NCBI RefSeq assembly: GCF_003860585.1
Contig: NZ_CP034159.1
Span: 558,001-622,000, forward strand
Direction of reading: 5' to 3'
DNA from: Kaistella carnis
Lineage (GTDB): Bacteria; Bacteroidota; Bacteroidia; Flavobacteriales; Weeksellaceae
DNA length: 64,000 nt
The translations under genes were made by a program, and so were the position numbers. The notes under the pieces are model-generated. The model was not told the origin of the DNA. It saw nothing but the letters and a program-made list of their open reading frames with translations, and made no database searches. Positions 8,540 through 18,330 of this stretch are shown here, in pieces (positions within the stretch are counted from its first letter, which is position 1; the number at the start of each line of letters is the position of its first letter).

Positions 8540-8615
8540 AATTATTTTTAAGTGAATCAAAGATAATTTTTTACTTTGAACCTGCAAAAACAAATAGGAA
8601 GTGAAATCGTTTCTT

Positions 8616-8623
8616 TACTTTTG
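8616..8623 (+). promoter_or_regulatory. rsmG promoter -7 box
   Basis: TACTTTTG lies nine bases before the ATG at 8632. It overlaps the GTG at 8623, which therefore cannot easily be the start. The mRNA leader must be only a few bases long. Confidence 0.55.
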
Positions 8624-8631
8624 TGAAAAAT

Positions 8632-9276
8632 ATGTCTAAAATGTCTGTTGAATTAATCGAAAAATATTTTCCAAACCTTTCTGACCATCAGAAAAAACAA
8701 TTTGCTGATCTAAATGATTTATATAAAGAGTGGAACGAAAAAATCAATGTGATTTCCCGCAAAGATATGGAGTCCCTATATGAGAAGCACATTCTTCATT
8801 CATTAGGAATCGCAAAGATCATGGAGTTTGCACCAGGAACAAAAGTACTGGATATTGGAACGGGCGGCGGTTTTCCCGGTATTCCTTTAGCAATCTTATT
8901 TCCAGAAGTTCATTTTACATTAGTTGATTCGATCGGTAAAAAAATTTCGGTGGTTAAAGAGGTTTCGGAAGGAATTGGTTTGAAAAATGTAAAGGCCATA
9001 CATGCACGTGCAGAAGACATTAAAGATCAGTTTCACTTTGTCGTAAGTCGTGCTGTGACTCAAATGCCGGTATTTCTTCGTTGGTTACGCGGTAAATTTG
9101 CCAAAGATCAGTTTAATCCAAAACACAATGGCGTTCTCTATTTAAAAGGTGGTGATTTAGCTGAGGAACTTTATGGATTAAAAGCCGAGTTATTTCCCCT
9201 AAAAAATTATTTCGAAAGTGAATTTTTTGAGACCAAAAAAGTAGTATATTTATCTAAAGGAAATTTTAATTCCTAA
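8632..9276 (+). CDS. rsmG: 16S rRNA (guanine527-N7)-methyltransferase
   Basis: 214 residues from the ATG at 8632 (another ATG follows at 8641). It methylates N7 of G527 in the 530 loop of 16S rRNA using SAM. The N-terminal family motif LNDLYKEWNEKINVISRKD is followed by the SAM-binding loop VLDIGTGGGFPGIPLAIL and then by ISVVKEVSEGIGLKNVKAIHARAED. The Arg-containing strand FVVSRAV is present. Loss of this enzyme is known in other bacteria to give low-level streptomycin resistance; here the frame is intact. Confidence 0.92.
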   Translation: MSKMSVELIEKYFPNLSDHQKKQFADLNDLYKEWNEKINVISRKDMESLYEKHILHSLGIAKIMEFAPGTKVLDIGTGGGFPGIPLAILFPEVHFTLVDSIGKKISVVKEVSEGIGLKNVKAIHARAEDIKDQFHFVVSRAVTQMPVFLRWLRGKFAKDQFNPKHNGVLYLKGGDLAEELYGLKAELFPLKNYFESEFFETKKVVYLSKGNFNS

Positions 9277-9328
9277 TTCTTTGTACTAAAGGAATAATTA
9301 ATGTCGTTTTAATAAAAAATAGAGCATT

Positions 9329-9745
9329 ATGAAGAATATTTTAAAATTTTGTCTTTCATTATTAATGACGATGATGATTTTCAGTTGTAACGACCGTGAA
9401 GAAGGTGACCTGATTATTGGTACTGACCGCATAAAAATTGACAGCGTTAAAATTGCGCAAGATTCTATGGACGTGCTAACCACGCAGACTATAAAAACTT
9501 ATTCCAATTACAGTGGCAATTGCGAAGGATTTTACGGCTATGATTATGTTCATAAAAATGACTTGACAAGGGAGGTTACTTCCTATAATTTTAAAACCGA
9601 TGCGGCATGTACCGAAATTGTAACCCGCGCTTCACTCATCAATTTTCGTCCGCAACAAGCTGGTGATTATATTTTTAAATTTTGGAATGGTCTAAATTCC
9701 TCCGGAGAAGATATTTGGATCGAAAAAACAATTAAGGTTCAATAA
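9329..9745 (+). CDS. Small lipoprotein, function unknown
   Basis: 138 residues. MKNILKFCLSLLMTMMIFSC is a lipoprotein signal peptide with the acylated cysteine at about residue 20, followed by an acidic stretch. The mature part of about 118 residues has two further cysteines and aromatic-rich beta-like segments (FYGYDYV, DYIFKFWNGL). I do not recognise a family. It lies 52 bases after rsmG but ends in its own terminator. Probably anchored in the outer membrane. Confidence 0.7.
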   Translation: MKNILKFCLSLLMTMMIFSCNDREEGDLIIGTDRIKIDSVKIAQDSMDVLTTQTIKTYSNYSGNCEGFYGYDYVHKNDLTREVTSYNFKTDAACTEIVTRASLINFRPQQAGDYIFKFWNGLNSSGEDIWIEKTIKVQ

Positions 9746-9775
9746 GCGAACTTCTATATTTTTAAGGGTTTTCAT

Positions 9776-9812
9776 AAAGCATCGAAAAATCGAATTTTTT
9801 TTGATGCTTTTT
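9776..9812 (+). terminator. Terminator after the small lipoprotein gene
   Basis: Outer arms AAGCATC / GATGCTT with an A/T-paired interior, followed by TTTTTC. Confidence 0.7.
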
Positions 9813-9935
9813 CATTTAAAATTTCCTATTTTTCATTTTTAAATATTTTAATGATAATCAAGTGTATGAGCACTTGTTTACCTAATTATTTTCTTTAATA
9901 AAAATCATTAAATTTAAAAAGCAAAATATCGATCG

Positions 9936-12659
9936 ATGAAATTTTTAAATAAAATAGTAACTGAACTTCTTGCACAAAATTCAGATTTAGGAACATTTAA
10001 TATTGTACTTCCGGGAAAAAGGCCCGTCGTTTTTATTAAAAGAATATTGCAGGAGAAAAACTATTCGGGAATGTTGCCCAATTTTTTTACAGTTGAAGAT
10101 TTAATTAAAGATATCTCAGATAAACAGCCGGTTCAGGGAATTGCATTGTGGCTTTTTGCTTTTGAAGTTTATAGGGAAATTCAGCCTTCCGAAGATTTTT
10201 CTAATTTCTTAAAATGGTTCCCAACCTTACTAAAAGATTGGGATGATATCTTGAAATTTTCGGATTCTGACAAAGCTGTTTTAGAGTATATGTTTGATGA
10301 AGAACGCATAAAAAACTGGTCAGAGAATTTAGGCGATGACGAAAAACCTTTAAAGAAATTTCTTAATTTCTGGCAGAAAATGAATTTATTTTTGCCGATC
10401 CTGAAGCAAAAATTAACTGAAAATAATTGGGCTACTTCAGGAATGATTCATGAAGCTGCAAAAAATAAAATTGAAGAATACGCCAAAAACACAACTGGTA
10501 AATTTGTTTTTTGTGGATTTAATGCCTTTACTCCTGTAGAGGAAAAACTGGTAAGAAATCTAATGCAGTGGGATAAAGCGCAATGCTTCTTCCAGGCAGA
10601 CGAATACTACATCAATGATGAAAGACAGGAAGCCGGAAAGTTTTTACGCAGTATAAAAACCTGGAAAGAATTTAATGAAAGCCGAAATTTTAAGTGGATT
10701 GAAGATGATTTTTCCCAACCCAAAAAAATTAAAGTTTACGAAGTTTCCGGAAATATAACCCAGGCAAAAGTTTTACCGGAAATCTTTGACGAAATAAGCG
10801 AAGAAAATCTTTCAAAAACCGCGGTGGTTTTATTAGATGAAAATCTGCTTCCAACTTGCCTGGATTCGATGAGTAGAGTAGAGCATCTTAATATTACCAT
10901 GGGTTTCCCTTTAAAAAATTTGGGTTTCAGTAATGCGATGAAACAGCTTTTCTATCTGCAGAAACAATTAGAGAAGAAAGATTCTTCCTATTATTATAAT
11001 GATGTGCTTTCCGTTTTAGAAGAACTTCCTAATGAGGAAAGTGATCAGAAAATCATTCGGGATTTTAAAGCTAAAATTGAAGAAAGAAATATCGTTTATA
11101 TTTCAAAAAAGCAGTTCAAAGAATTTTTGTGGGAACTTTCTTATTTTAAATTATTTGAAAAGCCCACATCTATTAAGGAATTTATTGATTTGATGATTTC
11201 CTTCTGTTATCAGCTAAAATTCCGGGATCTGGATGATATTTTATATGAAAACATTTCCCATTTCGAGAAGAGTTTTAAAATAATCAAAAATCAGCTTACA
11301 CCTTACACCTTCGAAGTAAAAATGGAAACGCTGGAGGTTTTAATCAATCAACTGGTGAGTTCTGAAACCATTGATTTTCAGGGAGAACCACTTCAGGGTT
11401 TACAAGTGATGGGACTTCTGGAAACTCGATTACTCAACTTTGAGAATATTATTTTACTCTCTGCAAATGAGGGAAAACTTCCGCTCGGAAATTCTCAGAA
11501 TACGTATCTCCCTTTTGATGTACGCCAGCATTTTCACCTTCATACCTTTTTAGAAAATGACAGTATTTATGCCTACCATTTTTACCGTTTAATTCAAGAT
11601 GCGGAAAATGTTCATTTGCTTTTTAACGCTTTAAGTTCCGGTGTGAATACTGGGGAAAAAAGTCGTTTTATCACCCAAATTGAAATTGAGGATCAACATC
11701 ACGAAATCGAACATGTTATTATTGAAAATTCGTCGGAACCCATTAATAAACAGTTAATTCAGATTGAAAAAACGCCTGCAGTTCTGCAAAAACTGGAAGA
11801 CTGGAAAAAAAGAGTTTCTCCATCTCATCTGACTTCATTTATCTACAATCCGATCGATTTCTATTTGACTAAAATTTTAGGAACGAGGGAAACGAGCGAA
11901 ATGGAGGAGGAGCTTTCCCAAAGGAGCTATGGTAATCTTGTTCATTACGCACTTCAAATTATATATGAAAAACATCTTGGTAAAAAATTATCCTGTAATG
12001 ATTTAGAGTTTTCAGATAAAGAATTGATTGAAGTGTTAAATCAGGCAATTGTGAAGCTAAATCATCAAACGGATTTCTATGAAAAAGGGATGAATTACAT
12101 TCATAAATCGATTGCAGAAAGGGTAGTACGTACTATTTTGGAAGTAGATAAACAATTAATTGCGGATGGAAACACATTAGAAATTTTAAGTGTTGAAGGA
12201 AATTTTGAAAACATTGATTATTATTTCAATGAAGACAAAACCGATAAAGTTTCTTTCTATGGATTTATTGATCGAATTGACCGACTGAATGGAAAACTCA
12301 GAATAATTGATTACAAAACCGCAAAGACAAAAAACCTTTCAATTAAAGAAGCTAAAAAAGAAGAGGAAGAAGAAAAACTTGAACAGTTATTTTTTAAAGA
12401 TGATTATAAACAGGCGATGCAACTTTGTGTGTATGCCTATGCCGTTTTAAATGATACAAAATATCCGGATAATTTTGTGCAGTGCGGAATTTGGAGTTTT
12501 GCGGAAGCGAATAAAGGCGTACAGAATCTACAGATTTTTGGAGAGCAAGAAATTTCTAGCCCTTTGCTTAACGATCCTATGAAGTGGATTAAAAATGTTA
12601 TTGAAGAAATTCTAAATCCAGCCAACGATTTTGTGGAAGAAGTGAAACAATCCTGGTAA
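9936..12659 (+). CDS. AddB-like PD-(D/E)XK nuclease with inactive helicase-like body
   Basis: 907 residues. The N-terminal two thirds resemble the helicase-like scaffold of AddB/RexB: the opening FNIVLPGKRPVVFIKRILQE and a later NIILLSANEGKLPL. The C-terminal third carries a RecB-type nuclease with GNLVHYALQIIYEK, then GFIDRIDRLNGKLRIIDYKTAK, which supplies the catalytic Asp, Asp and Lys. AddB works with the UvrD-like helicase-nuclease AddA in processing double-strand breaks; addA is not adjacent here. I see no cysteine cluster flanking the nuclease, so the iron-sulfur pin of classical AddB seems absent. Confidence 0.82.
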   Translation: MKFLNKIVTELLAQNSDLGTFNIVLPGKRPVVFIKRILQEKNYSGMLPNFFTVEDLIKDISDKQPVQGIALWLFAFEVYREIQPSEDFSNFLKWFPTLLKDWDDILKFSDSDKAVLEYMFDEERIKNWSENLGDDEKPLKKFLNFWQKMNLFLPILKQKLTENNWATSGMIHEAAKNKIEEYAKNTTGKFVFCGFNAFTPVEEKLVRNLMQWDKAQCFFQADEYYINDERQEAGKFLRSIKTWKEFNESRNFKWIEDDFSQPKKIKVYEVSGNITQAKVLPEIFDEISEENLSKTAVVLLDENLLPTCLDSMSRVEHLNITMGFPLKNLGFSNAMKQLFYLQKQLEKKDSSYYYNDVLSVLEELPNEESDQKIIRDFKAKIEERNIVYISKKQFKEFLWELSYFKLFEKPTSIKEFIDLMISFCYQLKFRDLDDILYENISHFEKSFKIIKNQLTPYTFEVKMETLEVLINQLVSSETIDFQGEPLQGLQVMGLLETRLLNFENIILLSANEGKLPLGNSQNTYLPFDVRQHFHLHTFLENDSIYAYHFYRLIQDAENVHLLFNALSSGVNTGEKSRFITQIEIEDQHHEIEHVIIENSSEPINKQLIQIEKTPAVLQKLEDWKKRVSPSHLTSFIYNPIDFYLTKILGTRETSEMEEELSQRSYGNLVHYALQIIYEKHLGKKLSCNDLEFSDKELIEVLNQAIVKLNHQTDFYEKGMNYIHKSIAERVVRTILEVDKQLIADGNTLEILSVEGNFENIDYYFNEDKTDKVSFYGFIDRIDRLNGKLRIIDYKTAKTKNLSIKEAKKEEEEEKLEQLFFKDDYKQAMQLCVYAYAVLNDTKYPDNFVQCGIWSFAEANKGVQNLQIFGEQEISSPLLNDPMKWIKNVIEEILNPANDFVEEVKQSW

Positions 12660-12690
12660 AAAATAAGAATGACTCTTTCAATTTATAAAT

Positions 12691-12730
12691 AAAAAACCTT
12701 TAAGATGTTTAAGTCTTAAAGGTTTTTTTT
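12691..12730. terminator. Bidirectional terminator
   Basis: Arms AAACCTTTAAGA / TCTTAAAGGTTT between converging genes, with A and T runs outside. Confidence 0.8.
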
Positions 12731-12754
12731 GATATTTAAAAGTTCTCTCTTCGA

Positions 12755-13936
12755 TTATCCGAAAGCATTAATTCCAGTAATATCCATTCCTGTGATCAAC
12801 AAATGAATGTCATGTGTTCCTTCGTAGGTAATTACGGATTCCAGATTTGCAGCGTGGCGCATCATCGGGAATTCTCCCATAATCCCCATTCCACCTAAGA
12901 TCTGACGTGATTCTCTGGCAATATCAATGGCCATTTTCACATTATTTCTTTTCGCCATAGAAATCTGAGCCGGAGTCGCTTTATGTGCATTCTTTAAATT
13001 TCCTAGTTGAAGACAAAGCAATTGTGCTTTTGTAATTTCTGTTAAGAATTCTGCCAGTTTCTTTTGTTGTAACTGGAAAGAAGCAATTGGTTTTCCGAAC
13101 TGATTTCTTTCTTTTGCATATTGAACCGCGGTACAATAGCAGTCGACAGCCGCACCAATTACGCCCCAGGAAATTCCGTAACGTGCAGAGTTTAAGCAGG
13201 ACAGAGGTCCTTTTAATCCCGTCACTTTTGGTAATAAATTTTCTTTTGGAACTTTTACGTTATCAAAAACAAGTTCTCCCGTTTTTGACGCACGAAGCGA
13301 CCATTTATTATGAGTTGTAGGCGTTGTAAAACCTTCAAAAGCTCTTTCTACAATAAGGCCCTGTACTTTACCTTCTTCATTTTTTGCCCAAACTATAGCG
13401 ATGTCACAAACAGGTGCGTTTGTAATCCACATTTTTGCACCATTCAGTAAATAGTGATCACCTTTGTCTACGAAATAGGTTTCCATAGAACTGGGATCAG
13501 AGCCGTGATTCGGTTCCGTTAACCCAAAAGAACCAATCATTTCACCGCTCGCTAAATGCGGTAGAAATTTTTTCTTTTGCTCTTCGGAGCCATATTCATT
13601 AATTGGAAACATGACCAAAGAACTTTGAACAGAAGCTGCCGAACGAATCGCAGAATCTCCTCTTTCTAATTCCTGCATAATGATTCCGTAAGAAATTTGA
13701 TCAAGACCCGAACCTCCGTATTCTTCCGGAATATAAGGACCAAGCGCTCCAATTTTCCCTAATTCTTTCATCAAATCAGCAATGTCGGTATGATTTTGTG
13801 CGGCATCATCAATTTTAGGCATCACAAAACTTTCAACCCAATCCCGTACCGATTGGCGTATAAGTAGGTGTTCTTCAGTAAGTAAGGAATCAATTCCGTA
13901 GTAATCGGGGATGGAATTTAATGGATAATAAGACAT
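12755..13936 (-). CDS. gcdH: Acyl-CoA dehydrogenase, glutaryl-CoA dehydrogenase type
   Basis: 393 residues, full length for the family. FAD-dependent; glutaryl-CoA dehydrogenases oxidise and decarboxylate glutaryl-CoA to crotonyl-CoA in lysine and tryptophan breakdown. Diagnostic segments are SAASVQSSLVMFPI, FGLTEPNHGSDPSSM, KMWITNAPVCDIAIVWAK, and the C-terminal VITYEGTHDIHLLITGMDITG. In the last of these the Glu of TYEGT corresponds to the catalytic base and the position is that of the glutaryl-CoA group rather than short-chain enzymes. It is a single gene with its own terminator. Confidence 0.87.
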   Translation of the reverse strand: MSYYPLNSIPDYYGIDSLLTEEHLLIRQSVRDWVESFVMPKIDDAAQNHTDIADLMKELGKIGALGPYIPEEYGGSGLDQISYGIIMQELERGDSAIRSAASVQSSLVMFPINEYGSEEQKKKFLPHLASGEMIGSFGLTEPNHGSDPSSMETYFVDKGDHYLLNGAKMWITNAPVCDIAIVWAKNEEGKVQGLIVERAFEGFTTPTTHNKWSLRASKTGELVFDNVKVPKENLLPKVTGLKGPLSCLNSARYGISWGVIGAAVDCYCTAVQYAKERNQFGKPIASFQLQQKKLAEFLTEITKAQLLCLQLGNLKNAHKATPAQISMAKRNNVKMAIDIARESRQILGGMGIMGEFPMMRHAANLESVITYEGTHDIHLLITGMDITGINAFG

Positions 13937-14029
13937 ATTATATAGTTTGCCCTAATGTAGGATTTTTTAAATTTTTAATAAAACATTTCTGGAAAATTTA
14001 TTGCAGTAAGAAAAGAACCGGATTAAATA

Positions 14030-14542
14030 TTATTTTATTTTAAAGTTCTTCTCAAAATTGTTACAATCTGCCTGTTTTAAAACATGTACATCGTATTTTA
14101 AGGCGTTTGGATTTGCATACATTGATTTTATTCCATCTACTTTATATTCTCCGGTGGCTTCCAAAAGGTTACCGTCTTTTTTGAGGAAATAAATTTCGCG
14201 TTCAGAAGTGCTTCCTTCAGATTCAAAAGTGTACATCAATTTTAAAGTATCACCATTTTGGCTTCCCATTAAATCACCATAAGAACTGTCTTTTTCAAAA
14301 TTTTTGTATCTCAATTTGCCCGTAATTGTTCCCAGATTATCATCCAAACTGATAAAGACTGAATCTTTATTTATCGCCTCCATATAGCATGTTTGTAGCG
14401 TGGAAGATTCAATTGGTTCATTGGTTTCGGGAATTACAATGGTGTCCTTCAATGAATTATCAGTGTTCACTATTTCCGTTGATTTTTTTTCACAACTGAA
14501 AGCCAATAAGGCAATACAAGCTGTTAAAACATAACTTTTCAT
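14030..14542 (-). CDS. Lipoprotein of unknown function
   Basis: 170 residues. The signal MKSYVLTACIALLAFSC ends in a lipobox, followed by a Lys/Ser/Asn/Glu-rich tether (residues 18-45). The mature domain has repeated beta-strand patterns (TITGKLRYKNF, DSYGDLMGSQNGDTLKLMYTFESEG, EIYFLKKDGNLLEATGEYK), which suggests a small beta-barrel or sandwich. It contains two cysteines (in QTCYME and QADCNNF) that could form a disulfide. I do not recognise a named family. Confidence 0.72.
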   Translation of the reverse strand: MKSYVLTACIALLAFSCEKKSTEIVNTDNSLKDTIVIPETNEPIESSTLQTCYMEAINKDSVFISLDDNLGTITGKLRYKNFEKDSSYGDLMGSQNGDTLKLMYTFESEGSTSEREIYFLKKDGNLLEATGEYKVDGIKSMYANPNALKYDVHVLKQADCNNFEKNFKIK

Positions 14543-15300
14543 AAACTATTATTAATCTTTTATTGGTGCCTAAATTTAGTAAAATAAAACGGAATCCTTT
14601 AAAGGAATTAAAAATGATGTAATTTTAATGAAGTCAAAAATATCCTAAAAACAAAATTTCAACAGGAAGATTACTTCAAAGAATTTAATGATGCTTTATA
14701 TAATCTGCAGAAAAAAGTAAATCGAAATTTATTAATAACATCTAAATTTTTTTTGAGAACGATTGAAATGAAATCCTAATCGCTGAGAATCGGCTTTAGC
14801 TATTTAAAATGATAATGAGGCGGATTATTTAAAAACTCAGACTTAAAAATTATATTTTTATTTTGAGAACAATTGAAATTAAATCCTAATCGCTGAGAAT
14901 CGGCTTTAGCTTTTTAGAATGATAATGATGCGGATATGTAAAAAATTGAGGTTTAGTTAATATTCAATTTTAATGAACATCTTACCTATAAAAGTTATTC
15001 ATGACAGAATTAGATTATATTTTAAGAATTCTAATGTAAATTACAGAAAAGTATCACAACTCTTCCACTTAATAAAAAGTCTTATAATTTATATTATGTT
15101 AAATTGAAATTGTTTCCAGTTATTGTTTTTGTACTTAAGTCAGAATTATCTTCAATGATCGTTTGATAGTAAATTTAACTTTTTAAATATCTTAGAAGTC
15201 TATTCATTTTGTCTAAACAATTAATCCATTTATTTCAAACATCATTTAAAATACTCCAATCGTAAACTTGGAACACTGTTGATTCTAATGACTTCATAAA
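14543..15300. other. Non-coding stretch of about 760 bases
   Basis: Very AT-rich, with no convincing open frame in six frames. It holds a tandem near-duplication (listed separately) and otherwise nothing I can name. Confidence 0.6.
14751..14936. repeat. Tandem near-duplication, 110-bp period
   Basis: A core of about 75 bases beginning TTTTGAGAAC occurs at 14751-14826 and again at 14861-14936. The shared block includes AATCGCTGAGAATCGGC and GATAATGA, with roughly six differences between the copies. The copies are separated by about 35 unrelated bases. The block is richer in G+C than its surroundings. Both copies are in the same orientation. Confidence 0.75.
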
Positions 15301-15327
15301 AAAAGTCTTCCAATTTGGAAGACTTTT
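15301..15327 (-). terminator. Terminator of the S9 peptidase gene
   Basis: Arms AAAAGTCTTCCAA / TTGGAAGACTTTT. On the minus strand it directly follows the peptidase stop codon. Confidence 0.8.
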
Positions 15328-15331
15328 AAAA

Positions 15332-17736
15332 TTATTTTTTTAAACATTTTTCTAAGAACTGATCTTGTTCCCATAAAGTATGTAAAATGTTTTCTTTGGC
15401 TGCATATCCGTGCGCTTCTTTAGGTAAAAGAACCATTCGCACCGGCGCACCCAAATTTTTCAATGCCTGGAAATATCTTTCCGTCTGCAAAGTAAATGTT
15501 CCGGGATTATTGTCAGCTTCACCATGAATCAACAACATTGGTGTTTTCATCTTATCCGCTTGCATAAACGGCGACATGGTATTGTAGATTTCTGGAACAT
15601 CCCAATAATTTCTCTGTTCACTCTGGAAACCAAATGGCGTCAAAGTTCTGTTATAAGCGCCACTTCTGGCAATTCCGCACGCATAATCCTTTGAATAAGT
15701 CAATAGATTTGCGGTCATAAATGCACCGTAAGAATGTCCGCCAACCGCAACTTTAGTTCGGTCAATGTAGCCTAATTTATCAACGGCGTCGATGGCTGCC
15801 TTTCCGTTCGCAACCAACTGGGTCACAAAAGTATCATTCGGTTGGGCATCACCTTCACCAATAATTGGGAATGAAGCATCATCCAAGACGGCATATCCTT
15901 TTGTCACCCAATAAATAAATGAACCATAACTTGGGAAGGTAAAATCATTCGGATTCTGCGTGTTTTGTCCGGCAGTATCTTTATTCACATACTCTCTCGG
16001 GTACGCCCAAATTAAAAGCGGCAATTTCTCTTTATGATTTTTTCGGTCATAATTTGCGGGTAGATAAAGGGTTCCGGTAAGCTCTACTCCATCATTTCTT
16101 TTATATTTAATGACTTCTTTGTACACATTTTTTATGCTTTCAAAGGGGTTTTCAAAATTCGTCACCGCAGTTGCTTTTCCGTTTTTAATGTTTCTGACAA
16201 AATAATTAGGATATTGACTGGAAGACTGCTCAACGACTAAAACTTTACCACTTTTTGCATCTAAAATATCAACAATGCTTTCTTTGGAGTTTTTGAGGTT
16301 TGATTTATAAATTCTCTTTTTCCCTAATCCATTCAGATCAAGTTCATCAATGAAAGGAAACTGGCCATCTTTTGTAAACCCGTCTCCTATTAAATGTGCT
16401 TTATTGTTATCAATATTAATAACAGATCTTCCGAATTTGTTCTTCGTTTCAACAAAATTTCCGTGATCACTGTAAACGTCCTGATAATTTCTGTCATCAA
16501 TTATTTTGGAAGAATTATCTGTTAAATTCACCAAATATGATTTAGAATTTCGGGTGTCATACCAGCTGTCAGTTATAATCGCAACATTAGAATTTGACCA
16601 TTCGATATTACTAAATCTCTGCTTTGTTTTGAAAAATGACCGAGGTTCTGCATTGAAAGGCGCTTCCCATAAGAAAAGTTCATCACGGTATTCCACTTGT
16701 TTTGCCTGATCTCCCCCCCATCCAAAGCTTCAGCATAAACCAAAGTCGCCGGTTGATCATCTCGCCAGCTCATATTTCTCTTTCCGGCTCTTACAGAAGA
16801 AAAACCTTTCGGCATAATCTCATTTAACGGAGTTTCGTTAACCGTTTTCACTAAATTTAGTTCTTTATCATAAACGGTAGAAGTCATTGGAAATCTATTG
16901 AGCGGAACAATATAAGAATAAGGTTTTTGAATGGTGGTCAGCATCAAATAGTTACCGTCTGGAGAGAAATTTACAGACGTATATAATTCAGCATCTTTAA
17001 ATTTTTGAGCGGTTCCGGAAGTCGATATTTTTACCAGTTCGGACTTTGCCAACGTTTCAAAATTGGCTTCATCCTGAGGATTTTTCAACAAATCCTGATA
17101 GGTTCTGTTTTGGGAAACTTTTCCATCAGAATTAGAAACAATTGGACCTGTAGGAAGATTTTTCTTCTCGTCAATCAATTCTTTTCGGTTTGCCGGAATG
17201 ACCTTAACCAAAAGATTTTCCGAATCTGACATCCAAACAAAAGGGCTTCCTAAATTTGCGTTTAGTGGCTGATTTGAGACCTTTTTTGCAGTATTGGTTG
17301 CTAGATCCAGAATCCACAGCTCCACTGCATTTGAGGTCGTATTTGTAAAAGCCAATTTTTTTTCATCCGGAGAGAAAGACAGATATGCTATCTTAGGATT
17401 ATTGGGCAAACCTTTAACCTGTGCTTCGTTTTTATCGGTTAACTTTCTTGTCTTTAGGTTATTCACATACGTAATGGTACTCGAGATATTGGTAACAGGA
17501 TTCACACGTAAACCCGCAAGTTTCATTTCTTCCTGATTAAGGTCATCTAAGGTTTTATACGTTGACCGGTAAGAGAAAATCATCCAGTCTCGCTTACTGT
17601 TCATAGAAACAGAAGGTGCCCTTTCAAAATCTGCGAGTTGCAAAATTTCAGGCGAAGGCTTTTGATAAGTGATGTTTTCTTGCGCATTTACAAACATCAT
17701 ACAAAGAAGTGCAATCGTCGTGAGTCTTTTTTTCAT
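15332..17736 (-). pseudogene. S9 family (prolyl oligopeptidase type) peptidase, frameshifted at a G run
   Basis: Two overlapping minus-strand frames make one gene. The N-terminal part (start ATG 17736, after a -7 box at 17751-17758) has a signal peptide ending FVNAQ and a beta-propeller. The C-terminal part (15332 to ~16719) has the hydrolase domain with GGHSYGAFM (nucleophile Ser), HGEADNNPG (Asp) and KEAHGYAAKE (His). The frames switch at a run of seven C (plus strand, 16713-16719). Adding one base restores EALDGGGDQAKQVEYRDELF, the expected family sequence, and gives about 801 residues. The closest relatives are the glutamyl-endopeptidase-like S9 peptidases. It may be a real mutation, phase variation or a sequencing error. 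Confidence 0.85.
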
Positions 17737-17750
17737 GAATACTTTTTTCT

Positions 17751-17758
17751 CAAAAGTA
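17751..17758 (-). promoter_or_regulatory. S9 peptidase promoter -7 box
   Basis: TACTTTTG on the minus strand, 14 bases before the ATG at 17736. A second TATTTTTG lies just upstream. Confidence 0.45.
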
Positions 17759-17787
17759 TCAAAAATATATGGCTTTAACAACAAAGA

Positions 17788-17812
17788 AAATCCGCTTGGA
17801 ATGAGCGGATTT
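17788..17812 (-). terminator. Terminator of the DoxX gene
   Basis: Arms AAATCCGCT / AGCGGATTT, with T residues following on the minus strand. Confidence 0.65.
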
Positions 17813-17837
17813 ATAATTTAAAAACATATGAATTACT

Positions 17838-18269
17838 TTACCATTTAGATTCCCGTCTTTTGGTAAGCATATTGTCGATTGAATACTTTCGCGAGCCAAA
17901 GGCAAATATCAGCGTAAAAATACTCAGATAAAGTAAGCTGTTCTCCCTTAAGCTGAATGGATCTGAGTAATGATATCCAAACGCAGCAATTATCATCATC
18001 AACATTAAAATTAAACTGGAAGCTCTCGTAAAAAGTCCGATGATGATAAAGAAAGCGCCAACTATTTCTATAATTGTAGCTATAATCAAAGTCGTTTCCT
18101 CGCTAAGGCTCAGAAAATTGTAAAATTTAATTGGTTCACTACTGAGCAAATTTTCTAATTTTGGGAGTCCATGCAAAAAAATCATTGCAATACCAATAAA
18201 TACCCGAACCAGAAGCATCATTATATCATTGAGGACAGAAGAATCTTTGGTTGAAAAAAAATAATTCAT
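17838..18269 (-). CDS. DoxX family membrane protein
   Basis: 143 residues with four hydrophobic segments (about 15-35, 58-80, 85-103 and 108-128). The family start LVRVFIGIAMIFLHGLPKLENLL and the loop IIGLFTRASSLILMLMMI are typical of DoxX/SURF4-like proteins. Their function is poorly defined; some are subunits linked to quinone chemistry or thiosulfate oxidation, others act in redox stress. A -7 box (TAAATTTG, minus, 18285-18292) precedes it, so it appears to be its own transcription unit. Confidence 0.82.
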   Translation of the reverse strand: MNYFFSTKDSSVLNDIMMLLVRVFIGIAMIFLHGLPKLENLLSSEPIKFYNFLSLSEETTLIIATIIEIVGAFFIIIGLFTRASSLILMLMMIIAAFGYHYSDPFSLRENSLLYLSIFTLIFAFGSRKYSIDNMLTKRRESKW

Positions 18270-18284
18270 GTGAATTTTTAATTA

Positions 18285-18292
18285 CAAATTTA
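18285..18292 (-). promoter_or_regulatory. DoxX promoter -7 box
   Basis: TAAATTTG on the minus strand, 15 bases upstream of the start codon. Confidence 0.5.
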
Positions 18293-18330
18293 GTAAAGGT
18301 CAATACATATAAAACACACGCTGGATTAAT

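Noticed and set aside
14751..14936. Tandem duplication as a CRISPR fragment
   Set aside because: Repeat unit too long, copies imperfect, only two units and no cas genes.
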